From Granulosicoccus sp045106855 (GTDB lineage Bacteria > Pseudomonadota > Gammaproteobacteria > Granulosicoccales > Granulosicoccaceae): a stretch of 64,000 nt of DNA. The notes beneath the pieces are model-generated. The model made no database searches. It saw only the letters and a program-made list of their open reading frames with translations, and was not told the DNA's origin. Positions 44,432 to 52,987 of the stretch are shown in pieces (position 1 is the stretch's first letter; every line of letters begins with the position of its first letter). Where the stretch lies: the NCBI GenBank assembly GCA_045106855.1, contig JBGCFI010000009.1, forward strand, positions 62,001 to 126,000, in the 5' to 3' direction. The translations under genes were made by a program, and so were the position numbers.

Positions 44432-45941
44432 TCCACTGTTCGACACAGTTTTCGGACAACACAGAACTAAGCATCAACCGTTTCTTGAAATGTTGGATGG
44501 ATCAACTGTCACACTTGAAGAATATCTGCAGCTAGCTTCACAGTATGCCAACCTGTTTAGTCGGCTTGGCGTACAGACTGGAGATCGAGTTGCAGTTCAA
44601 ATCGAAAAATCTTTACAAAGCCTAGCAGTCTATGCAGCTTGCATACAGGCAGGAATCGTTTTTTTACCGTTAAACACTGCCTATACGTCTGATGAGGTAT
44701 CGTATTTCCTGAGCGACAGTGGCGCACGACTTATGTTGTGTGACGAGAAACGTATTGATGCTCTCAACTCGATTGCCAAAAGTTGTGAAGCAACTCTTGA
44801 AACCATGAACGCAGACGGAGGCGGTAGTTTTACTGATAAGGCGCAGACTATGCCGAAAACGTTTGACACCGTAGATCGGAATTTAGATGACCTGACTGCC
44901 TTATTGTATACATCTGGCACTACCGGGCGCTCCAAAGGAGCCATGCTGACTCAAGGGAATCTTCTATCTAACTGCCAAACTTTGGTTAGCGAATGGAAAT
45001 TCGATGCTGACGATGTATTGATCCACGCGCTACCCATCTTTCATACGCACGGTCTTTTTGTAGCAACAAATATCGCCCTGATCTCCGGTTGTAAAATTCT
45101 TTTTTTTCCAAAGTTCGATCTCGATTCGATCATACTGTCAATACCGAAAGCAAGTTGCATGATGGGCGTACCAACGTTTTATACACGCTTGCTCGGTGAT
45201 GAGCGCTTTACCCGAAAACTCACGCAGCACATGCGACTGTTCATATCCGGGAGCGCACCCTTATTGGCGGAGACCCACGTCCAGTTCGAAGAGCGTACTG
45301 GACACCGAATTCTGGAGCGCTACGGCATGACAGAAACCAACATGATTACTTCCAACCCTTACGAGGGTGAACGTCGAGCTGGTACGGTAGGGTTTCCATT
45401 ACGCGACGTCGAGTTGAAAATTACTGATAGCGAAACTGGCAAAAGTCTTCCACAGGGTGAAATAGGTGCTATTGAAGTGCGGGGTCCTAACGTTTTTATG
45501 GGTTATTGGCAAATGCCTGAAAAAACTGCAGAGGAACTGAGAAAAAACGGATTTTTTATTACCGGAGACTTAGGAAAAATAGACGAAGAAGGCTACTTAC
45601 ATATCGTAGGACGAAACAAAGATCTTATTATCTCTGGTGGATACAACATCTATCCAAAAGAGATAGAAATGCTGCTGGATGACGAGATCGGCGTGCTTGA
45701 AAGTGCCGTAGTTGGCGTACCGCATCCTGATTTTGGAGAAACCGTGCTGGGCGTACTAGTACCCGAGCCACAAGCAACATTAGATTGTGCTGCAATAAAA
45801 CAGAGCATTGGCAAATCGTTAGCAAGATTCAAGCAACCGCAGGAGCTTGTCATCGTTGCTGAACTGCCGCGCAACTCTATGGGAAAAGTACAGAAAAAAG
45901 AACTGCGTGATACGTTTAAAGACGTTTTCAAGCCAGCTTGA
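44424..45941 (+). CDS. matB: Malonyl-CoA synthetase
   Basis: ANL ligase that forms malonyl-CoA from malonate, CoA and ATP. The 505-residue protein has the P-loop LLYTSGTTGRSKGAMLTQGN at about residues 157-176, ERYGMTETNMITSNPYEGER (the Arg-containing segment after it, characteristic of MatB malonate recognition) and GFFITGDLGKIDEEGYLHIV. A GGAG ribosome site lies within the end of the decarboxylase gene. Last gene of the malonate operon. Confidence 0.94.
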   Translation: MSNPLFDTVFGQHRTKHQPFLEMLDGSTVTLEEYLQLASQYANLFSRLGVQTGDRVAVQIEKSLQSLAVYAACIQAGIVFLPLNTAYTSDEVSYFLSDSGARLMLCDEKRIDALNSIAKSCEATLETMNADGGGSFTDKAQTMPKTFDTVDRNLDDLTALLYTSGTTGRSKGAMLTQGNLLSNCQTLVSEWKFDADDVLIHALPIFHTHGLFVATNIALISGCKILFFPKFDLDSIILSIPKASCMMGVPTFYTRLLGDERFTRKLTQHMRLFISGSAPLLAETHVQFEERTGHRILERYGMTETNMITSNPYEGERRAGTVGFPLRDVELKITDSETGKSLPQGEIGAIEVRGPNVFMGYWQMPEKTAEELRKNGFFITGDLGKIDEEGYLHIVGRNKDLIISGGYNIYPKEIEMLLDDEIGVLESAVVGVPHPDFGETVLGVLVPEPQATLDCAAIKQSIGKSLARFKQPQELVIVAELPRNSMGKVQKKELRDTFKDVFKPA

Positions 45942-46265
45942 TGTATCAGCTGTAGATATTCAGACTTTATCTTACGGACAGTACCAGATCAGGTTGAATT
46001 CAATTGCTCCAGATTGTGTTGTTCCGGTTTCCACCAATAACTGCTGGACATCTCTGCTGGTTATAACCGGTTTAAAACTCTCCTATACTCCCTGGAAAAA
46101 TCTCGTCAACGCCGCCAAAATAACTTTCATCATCTCCGCGGAGACGGCGACTAGGTACCTTTGGGGTATCCATGTTTGGCGCACATAGATTCCAGCCGGC
46201 GCGGGAAAGACAAGTCAACTACCGTCGCGTCGGACCTGCACGATATCCTTAGAGTCAAAGTACAA
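45942..46265. other. Convergent gap between matB and the TAXI-like gene
   Basis: 324 bases with no gene seen. An interrupted inverted repeat is present: CCGGTT and ATAAC on the left at about 46024-46042 can pair with GTTAT and AACCGG at about 46060-46071, with a bulge and an 18-base loop. It might end the matB transcript. Confidence 0.45.
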
Positions 46266-47495
46266 CTATTGCGACTGCCTGTCTTCAAGAAAGGTATTGA
46301 GCTCTTCCAGCATGAGCTCGAGTTCCTCGGCATCAGCCTCATTCAACTCGTTACCAATACGAGCTGTCAGCTCGTTTCTCTTCTTTACCAGTTGTGCAAT
46401 TTTCGCGGCCTTCGCTTCAGCGATAGCTTGCTCCTTTATTTGCCGCTCGGCTTCAATCAATCGCACCTTCTCGGCTGCACGTGCATCCAAGGCTGCCGCT
46501 ACCAACGGAGTGGAAGTTATATTGGGTGTTGCATACTCGAGATCAACTCGTTTCCATGCTGGTTGGTACACATCACTGGACAAACCGTCAAGTCCATCGA
46601 CGAGAGCGTTCACAAAGCGTTCAGTTTGATCAAAACGAAAGCTAGGTGGAGTCCATCGATAGACTGCAAGAATCGCATCTACCGAATAGCTAGTGATGGA
46701 CACACCCGAATCGATAACTCCAGGAAGATCAGACGAGCCTAGTGTAACGGGCGTATAAATTTCCGAGAGCGATGCGGTTTCGGGAATCTCCACAAAATGC
46801 AGATCATCACCTAAATCGAGATTTTTAATCGCTTCCGCGGCTTTCAAATCGGCCCCGGTCTGAATGGCATCAGGCGCTCTCAGCAGGTAAACCATGGCAG
46901 CCAGCTCACCCGATTTCATTTTCTCTATCGCAGTCGTGTTATTAACCTCGACATAATCAGGCTCAATACCAAGAGTTTCGAACATTATTGTGCTGGTGAC
47001 GTACTCGCCAGAGCCTGGCAGGCCAAAGCCTACAACCTGCCCGTCAAGATCTTCCAGGGTTTCGTAATCCTTGCGCGCAATGACAACAATTTTCTCATCA
47101 CTGACTTTTACTACGCTGTTGATCAACCCGCCAATGGTGGGGTAATTCCCCTTGCGTTTGACATACTCAATTGCATCGGCACGGACCAGCGCCAGATCGA
47201 TACCTTTGAGGTACAACAAGTCATACACGCTTTGAACGTGATTCTTTCCCATGATGGGGACAATGCGCAGTCCACTATCGTGTTCAAGTTCAGACTCCAT
47301 ATTATGAACAAGTTGATGGAACAGTTCTTCGTGAGTAAACACGACACCAACCTTGTTTTGGTTGACTCTCTGCGCTTCTTGCCGCGTAGGTATCGTAATA
47401 CCCGAATCCGCCGATGCCACTGAATACAGTAAACTCGAAAGGAATAAGGTCAGTGCAAGCGTAAAATATCGCTGGCGTAGGTTATGTTTGTACAT
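46266..47495 (-). CDS. TAXI-type periplasmic binding protein with C-terminal coiled coil
   Basis: Starting at ATG 47495 the 409-residue product has a signal peptide (RYFTLALTLFLSSLLYSVAS). An in-frame ATG at 47570 overlaps the upstream gene's stop as ATGA and is the alternative start, adding 25 residues. The body matches TAXI binding proteins of TRAP transporters: VQSVYDLLYLKGIDLALVRA, VIARKDYETLEDLDGQVVGF, GLPGSGEYVTSTIMFETLGI. The C-terminal 70 residues are an Ala/Glu/Lys-rich predicted coiled coil (KVRLIEAERQIKEQAIAEAK) absent from normal TAXI proteins. No TRAP permease is next to it; instead it is coupled to an OmpA-like repeat protein. It may act in sensing or envelope assembly and not in uptake. 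Confidence 0.78.
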   Translation of the reverse strand: MYKHNLRQRYFTLALTLFLSSLLYSVASADSGITIPTRQEAQRVNQNKVGVVFTHEELFHQLVHNMESELEHDSGLRIVPIMGKNHVQSVYDLLYLKGIDLALVRADAIEYVKRKGNYPTIGGLINSVVKVSDEKIVVIARKDYETLEDLDGQVVGFGLPGSGEYVTSTIMFETLGIEPDYVEVNNTTAIEKMKSGELAAMVYLLRAPDAIQTGADLKAAEAIKNLDLGDDLHFVEIPETASLSEIYTPVTLGSSDLPGVIDSGVSITSYSVDAILAVYRWTPPSFRFDQTERFVNALVDGLDGLSSDVYQPAWKRVDLEYATPNITSTPLVAAALDARAAEKVRLIEAERQIKEQAIAEAKAAKIAQLVKKRNELTARIGNELNEADAEELELMLEELNTFLEDRQSQ

Positions 47496-47566
47496 TGCTC
47501 TTGTTCTCAAAAAATAAATTTGCGCGGCCATGATCAATGGAGTTGTAATATTCCGGATTCCTAGCG

Positions 47567-49372
47567 TCATGGTTTATCTGTCGAAGGCAAGGCGTTAATA
47601 CTGACCGAATGACTCATATCAGCAGTTCCATCGCCTATTGACGCCTCAAGAGAGAATCGCGAAAAATCGATTCCCCGAGATACCCCTCTAGCAATGATGG
47701 CTCGACCACGCTCCTGGCTAAGCCTTAAATCCAGTCTGGAATCATCAGTTTCATGCGTTATGACAGATACAACAATTCGAGTGTCGTCATAGTTTGTGAA
47801 AATATCAAAAATGTCTCTCAGCACCAACTCCATCTGATCCGAAATTTCTTTACTGCCAACGGGAAATCGAATCTCCGCAGATCTAATTTTTAGCGATTCC
47901 AGCGTTTCGACTCTATCTACAGGCTGAGGTTCGATGACTTCTTCATAGATTCTGGTATCGATAATTCGTGCATCATCGATCAAGGAACGAATCGCATCAA
48001 GCTCTGGCAAAAGATCAGGATCTCTCGTAATCTCAAGCGTATTCTTACGGATAGATTGTTCAATCGCGCTCCCGTCAAGCTGCTGAAGTTGAAGGAGTGC
48101 TAACTGTTGCCTTTCCTTCGGTTCATTAACTAAAGAATCAAAATTCCAGAAATCCACATCCAGAGGTTCGTAAGCATTTTCAGCGATCAACAGCGATGTC
48201 ATTGACTCTGGATTCTGATCATTTGCAGGTATCAACCGTGATTCGGAAACAGCAGCTGATGCTGAGTGGTCAAGTGACTCTGTCGGCAATACGACCCACT
48301 CACCCTTATCAGGTTGCACACCGGATTGTGAAATCGATTCCTTGTCGGGTTCCACGAGGGATTCGATAACAGATTCGTTGTCAAGCTCCGTGACTGCTTC
48401 ACCAGCAAGCTCAGCAACTACTTCCGTGACTGAATCACTGGCAAACTCTGAGACAGGTTCTGTGACCGCATTACTCGCAAACCCTGTGACAGGTTCTGTG
48501 ACCACTTCACCGGAAAGCTCTGCGACAGATTCTGTGTCCACTTCACCGGCAAGCTCTGCGACAGGTTCTGTGACCATTTCACCGGCAAGCTCTGCGACAG
48601 GTTCTGTGACCATTTCACCAGCAAGCTCTGCGACAGGTTCTGTGACCATTTCACCGGCAAGCTCTGCGACAGGTTCTTTGACCACTTCACCGGCAAGCTC
48701 TGCGACAGGTTCTGTGACCACTTCACCGGCTAGCGCTGCGACAGGTTCGGCGACTGCTTCACTGACAAGCTCTGCGACAGGTTCTGTGACCACTTCACCG
48801 GCAAGCGCTGCGACAGGTTCCGCGACTGCTTCACTGACAAGCTCTGCGACAGGTTCTCTACCGGGCTCTGCAACAGCAACGGTATTCGCATTATGATCCG
48901 TAACCGTCCCTGCGAGAGTCGCGTTGCCCGATTCCGCAACCTGTTCCGCAGTATCCAGAATTTGCTCCATGGAAGCTTCCGCTTGAGTAGCAACTTCCAC
49001 ATGCGGTGGCTCAAAAGAAGCAGGTAGTAACGGATCGAGCAAACTTTCCTGCACGATTGTGACGCCGTTATGAGAGCTTGAGGATGTGCCGGGTTTAGCT
49101 CGGTCTATTTCAAGAGCCTGGGTGGTAAATTCCGACACGTCACCTGCTATGGTATTTGTGCGCGACACCACTTTGGCCTCTAGAAGCTTTAGCTCTTTTG
49201 CAGGTGGATTGGCAAAGACCCGTGGCGAGGCATCAAATGATTGTTCAAGTTGCGGGGATTTGTGATGCATCCAGCTAAAAAACAATGCCAATGACATTGC
49301 CAAAGTTGCTGTAGCCACCCAAAATCCAATTGCTCCGGACTGCCGAGTTTGTTGTATTACATTACTGCTCAT
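47567..49372 (-). CDS. Inner-membrane-anchored repeat protein with OmpA-like C-terminal domain
   Basis: A 601-residue protein. Residues about 14-33 are a single membrane helix (GAIGFWVATATLAMSLALFF) and the rest should be periplasmic. Residues 173-328 are 13 tandem 12-residue repeats with consensus EPVAELAGEVVT, very acidic and probably extended or helical. The C-terminal 110 residues resemble an OmpA/MotB fold (IRSAEIRFPVGSKEI, RLDLRLSQERGRAIIARGV), although the peptidoglycan-binding motif is degenerate (THETDDSRLDLRLSQERG). The layout suggests a tether from inner membrane toward the wall, the repeat acting as spacer. Partner is likely the TAXI-like protein downstream. I do not know a named family. 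Confidence 0.75.
   Translation of the reverse strand: MSSNVIQQTRQSGAIGFWVATATLAMSLALFFSWMHHKSPQLEQSFDASPRVFANPPAKELKLLEAKVVSRTNTIAGDVSEFTTQALEIDRAKPGTSSSSHNGVTIVQESLLDPLLPASFEPPHVEVATQAEASMEQILDTAEQVAESGNATLAGTVTDHNANTVAVAEPGREPVAELVSEAVAEPVAALAGEVVTEPVAELVSEAVAEPVAALAGEVVTEPVAELAGEVVKEPVAELAGEMVTEPVAELAGEMVTEPVAELAGEMVTEPVAELAGEVDTESVAELSGEVVTEPVTGFASNAVTEPVSEFASDSVTEVVAELAGEAVTELDNESVIESLVEPDKESISQSGVQPDKGEWVVLPTESLDHSASAAVSESRLIPANDQNPESMTSLLIAENAYEPLDVDFWNFDSLVNEPKERQQLALLQLQQLDGSAIEQSIRKNTLEITRDPDLLPELDAIRSLIDDARIIDTRIYEEVIEPQPVDRVETLESLKIRSAEIRFPVGSKEISDQMELVLRDIFDIFTNYDDTRIVVSVITHETDDSRLDLRLSQERGRAIIARGVSRGIDFSRFSLEASIGDGTADMSHSVSINALPSTDKP
48389..48856. repeat. Tandem repeat, 13 units of 36 bp, inside the OmpA-like gene
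   Basis: Unit starts recur every 36 bases from 48856 down to 48389. Units near 48570-48680 differ by only one or two bases, whereas the outer ones diverge more, as expected of slipped-strand or recombination-driven expansion of the centre. The period is in frame (12 codons). Confidence 0.95.
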
Positions 49373-50068
49373 TACGTTAATGCGATAAATTGCTTGGCAT
49401 ATTTATTCCAGCCATGCGAAAAATCAGAATGTTCACTGAATACGTTACACGCACGCGTCTAAAACTATCGCAATAAAGATCGAAAGACCTACGCATCTCA
49501 CAAAAAGCGATCATATTCAGCTTGATGCCGCAATACACTGTCAGCAAACACAGTTTACCTGCTAGTGACGAACTACGGCAAGAAGAAACCGAGTAGACGA
49601 CAATTACAGCGTTTCGTGCGCCATAACGCATTTAATATTGACGCTGGGAACTTCAATAGACCCTGAAGTGTTGCCTAACCCGGACAATTCGTCAAAACAC
49701 CATCACATGACTTGCCTTTCTGACAACTATTCTACTGCCATAGCGTATAGCGGTGGAATTCTTGTGAAGTTCGCAGTATTGATACTAATTGCTAAACCAG
49801 CGAATTGCATCCTTCATGATAATAAAACACCCTGAATTTATAGCCGAAAGTAATACTGGAAACTCGGCACGCTATCCCCAAAGCGATTGACGCGAACTCT
49901 TGTTCCACAACATCAAATTATCTAGACAAGGAGTGGCGTTCCGAGAAAGCCCCGCGTGGCGTTTCAGACTAACACCTGTTCCGGACCTGCCCCAAATTGC
50001 AACTGACAGTGCTATCTCAGGACCGGTGCTTTTTTCCTTCCAACGTCATGCGCGAAGTACAACAAAGA
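49373..50068. other. 696-bp gap upstream of the OmpA-like gene, nothing recognisable
   Basis: Between the start of the minus-strand OmpA-like gene and the end of minus-strand doeB. I find no convincing reading frame, RNA gene or terminator. It should include the promoter of the OmpA-like/TAXI pair near 49380-49450. Confidence 0.5.
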
Positions 50069-51067
50069 CTACTCTGCGTCCACCTCAAGTGCGACAACTG
50101 CCATGCAGTCCCCGGCTTTTATCAAGCCGGGAAAGTGCCTTCCTGCAAGAATGCCACTTCGCAATGCACGATAGTCGACAGGCTCTACCCCGGTTCGGCC
50201 GATCGGCCAGATTCGCGCAATAACCTCCCCTTTGTTCACGATCTGACCAAGGTCGACCAACGGTTCGATCATTCCTCCCATATCAGAAAATACAAAACAG
50301 TCTGCATCAGGCATATCAAGCATGCGACTGGGAGAAACTTCTGTATCCCCTTTAACGACTGCACAGTGAATCAGAAAATTCCGCACTCCTTTTTTTGCAA
50401 TTGCGATAGATTGTGCTGTGGCCGTACCTCCACCGCCAAGTTCTGTTGTTACAAATACCTTGCGCTGATTCTCTACAGCAGTGTCATACATACCAACATT
50501 GTCGATCTCCAGCAACATCATTGAATAGGGGGCATTAAATGCGCGCATTGCGGCAACGTTGGATCGTTGTTGTTTTTTATCCTCAAGAACATGGACACTG
50601 GCAAATGGCACAAAGTCCAGCGTTTTTCCACCAGAATGAAAATCCAGAACGACATCTGCCATGGGTATGAGCGTACGCTGAAAGTAATCAGCTATTTTTT
50701 CTGTAACAGTACCGTCCGGCCGACCTGGAAAAATCCTGTTCATATTGCCCTGATCAATCGGCGAGGTTCGCCGACCGGCGCAAAACGCCGGATAGTTGAA
50801 AGCCGGTACGATTATCACCCGCCCGGTAACCGTCGATGGATCAAGCGTGAGCGCAAGATGCTGTAGCGCGACGGGACCTTCATATTCATCGCCATGATTA
50901 GCCCCGGTCAATAACGCCGTTGGGCCGTCACCTTGTTTAATAACAGTAAGTGGAATCATCACCGCCCCCCAGGCAGAATCATCACGACTGTAAGGCAGGC
51001 GAAGATGACCATGATGAACTCCGTCCTGATCGAACGGTATTGTGGCTGTTATCGGATTAGGTTTCAT
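50069..51067 (-). CDS. doeB: N-alpha-acetyl-L-2,4-diaminobutyrate deacetylase DoeB-like (AstE/AspA family)
   Basis: Zinc amidohydrolase of the succinylglutamate desuccinylase/aspartoacylase family. In ectoine breakdown DoeB releases acetate from N-alpha-acetyl-diaminobutyrate. The 332-residue protein has the zinc ligands in GANHGDEYEG (His, Glu) near residue 56 and LDFHSGG (His) near residue 143, with GNMNRIFPGRPDGT between, and a beta-rich C-terminal domain with VDLGQIVNKGEVIARIWP. It is divergent from a DoeD-like aminotransferase, which supports the ectoine assignment over other desuccinylases. The hydrolase DoeA is not in the window. Confidence 0.87.
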   Translation of the reverse strand: MKPNPITATIPFDQDGVHHGHLRLPYSRDDSAWGAVMIPLTVIKQGDGPTALLTGANHGDEYEGPVALQHLALTLDPSTVTGRVIIVPAFNYPAFCAGRRTSPIDQGNMNRIFPGRPDGTVTEKIADYFQRTLIPMADVVLDFHSGGKTLDFVPFASVHVLEDKKQQRSNVAAMRAFNAPYSMMLLEIDNVGMYDTAVENQRKVFVTTELGGGGTATAQSIAIAKKGVRNFLIHCAVVKGDTEVSPSRMLDMPDADCFVFSDMGGMIEPLVDLGQIVNKGEVIARIWPIGRTGVEPVDYRALRSGILAGRHFPGLIKAGDCMAVVALEVDAE

Positions 51068-51266
51068 AAAAAACCGGCCTCAGTGTGGCTATACGCTTGA
51101 TTCTAGCCTGTCAGGATTACCGGTGCGAAAGTCGCCCTGGAAATTGAGGTGCTGAACGGCGTTAAATTTACTATCCGGAATATCCGGACAATTGACTTCT
51201 TGCCTGATAATCTCCAATGTGCCAAGCATACCCGCCCTATCCCGCTTAGCTAACGTAGGAATCACT

Positions 51267-52646
51267 ATGCTAAAAAACGATCAACTCAGTCAGTGGGACC
51301 AGGATCACTTCTTTCACCCATCAACACATCTGGGACAATTTGCGCGTGGTGAGATTCCGAATAGAATCGTGACAGGTGGTGAAGGAGTCTACATAACCGA
51401 TCGCGACGACAACAAGCTGCTTGATGCATTTGCCGGCCTGTACTGTGTAAATGTAGGCTATGGGCAAGAGAAGGTATCAGAGGCCATAGCCGCACAGGCC
51501 AGGGAGCTCAGTTACTACCATTCCTATGTTGGTCATGGAACCGAAGCGTCAATTACGCTTGCAAAGATGATCATTGATCGTGCACCGGAGCCCATGAGCC
51601 GAGTCTACTTCGGGCTATCCGGATCAGACGCCAATGAGACCAATATCAAACTCATCTGGTATTACAACAATATTCTGGGGCGACCTGCCAGGAAAAAAAT
51701 AATATCCCGATGGCGTGGATATCATGGCTCGGGCTTAATGACGGGATCCCTGACAGGTCTGGAGTTGTTTCACAAGAAGTTTGATTTGCCTTTAAGCAAC
51801 GTTCTACATACCGATGCACCTTACTATTTCAGACGCGACGATCGATCAATGAGTGAGTTGGCATTTTCTGCCCATTGTGCACAGAGACTGGAAGCCATGA
51901 TCATTGATGAAGGCCCTGACACCATCGCAGCATTTATCGGAGAACCTGTATTGGGCACCGGCGGTCTGGTACCCCCTCCACAAGGCTACTGGGCAGCGAT
52001 ACAGTCGGTGCTGAATAAATACGATATCCTGCTCATCGCTGATGAAGTTGTCACGGGTTTTGGCAGACTGGGGAGCTCCTTCGGATCCACGCACTATGAT
52101 ATCCAACCCGATATCATAACGATAGCCAAAGGGCTTACATCAGCCTACGCGCCATTGTCTGGTTCAATTGTCTCCGAGAAAATCTGGAAAGTTCTCGAAG
52201 ATGGCACCGATGAACATGGGCCCATCGGTCATGGCTGGACCTACTCTGCTCATCCAATATGTGCTGCCGCAGGCGTGGCTAACCTTGCGCTGATAGACGA
52301 GTTGGACTTGATCAGCAATGCACGGAACATCGGAGCCTATTTGAACAATGCCATGAAAAATGCCCTTTCCGGACATCCACATGTTGGCGACATTCGCGGC
52401 GAAGGCATGCTATGCGCTGTAGAACTTGTCAAACAAAAAGAGGAGCTTCGCTTCTTCGATACAAAACAGAAAATCGGACCTTCAATTGCTGCTTCCATGC
52501 TAAGTCGTGGTGTTATTGCGAGAGCAATGCCTCAAGGTGACATCATAGGATTCGCGCCGCCGTTGTGTCTGACAGAACAAGAAGCTGATCTAATTGTTGC
52601 CGCGACACATGATTCCATTGATGAAGTTTTCAGTAAACCATCCTGA
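51267..52646 (+). CDS. doeD: Class III aminotransferase, DoeD-like (diaminobutyrate catabolism)
   Basis: PLP-dependent fold-type I aminotransferase, 459 residues from ATG 51267 (TAGGA upstream; an earlier in-frame start at 51192 has no such site). DAFAGLYCVNVGYGQ, GLSGSDANETNIKL, SRWRGYHGSGLMTGSLTG and the PLP region LLIADEVVTGFGRLGSSFGS, then ITIAKGLTSAYAPL with the Schiff-base Lys, are all present. The sequence closely resembles the aminotransferase that converts diaminobutyrate to aspartate semialdehyde in ectoine users. Similar enzymes act on other amines, so the substrate relies on the doeB neighbour. Confidence 0.85.
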   Translation: MLKNDQLSQWDQDHFFHPSTHLGQFARGEIPNRIVTGGEGVYITDRDDNKLLDAFAGLYCVNVGYGQEKVSEAIAAQARELSYYHSYVGHGTEASITLAKMIIDRAPEPMSRVYFGLSGSDANETNIKLIWYYNNILGRPARKKIISRWRGYHGSGLMTGSLTGLELFHKKFDLPLSNVLHTDAPYYFRRDDRSMSELAFSAHCAQRLEAMIIDEGPDTIAAFIGEPVLGTGGLVPPPQGYWAAIQSVLNKYDILLIADEVVTGFGRLGSSFGSTHYDIQPDIITIAKGLTSAYAPLSGSIVSEKIWKVLEDGTDEHGPIGHGWTYSAHPICAAAGVANLALIDELDLISNARNIGAYLNNAMKNALSGHPHVGDIRGEGMLCAVELVKQKEELRFFDTKQKIGPSIAASMLSRGVIARAMPQGDIIGFAPPLCLTEQEADLIVAATHDSIDEVFSKPS

Positions 52647-52987
52647 CTTCATCTGCCTATATTTCTTGCTACCCTGCCGGCCGCAATAATCGGTCTGTGC
52701 TTTTCAACAAATACCGACACTGTTGTTTCATGCTGCAACTTAAACTATCTTACTCTAATCCCTTCCGCAGTTATAAATAAAGCGCCCCTTATCTGAACCA
52801 CAGGCCCACGTATTCAACTCTTGTGCAAACACATGCATTCCACAATACGCATAACCGCTGGTAAGGTTTTTTTAAAAACTCACCATTGGGCTGTGAACAA
52901 CACAATTAGGAATATGCAATATCGACACGATGTCGTCGGCAACAGACTTGACTCGAACCATACTACCTATTAGATCAAGCCAATTTA
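52647..52987. other. Gap between doeD and the cyclase gene
   Basis: 341 A/T-rich bases without a visible gene or terminator. It presumably carries the cyclase promoter. Confidence 0.45.

Noticed and set aside
48389..48856. Possible CRISPR array
   Set aside because: Units are contiguous with no unique spacers and translate as a 12-residue protein repeat.
48342..48896. Plus-strand 184-codon Ser/Thr-rich repetitive frame
   Set aside because: It is the antisense of the in-frame 36-bp repeat, whose periodicity keeps all frames open; no ribosome site, and the minus-strand gene has membrane and OmpA-like domains on both sides.
48418..49014. Alternative minus-strand repetitive frames across the array
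   Set aside because: Out-of-frame readings of the same repeat, overlapped fully by the 601-residue gene.
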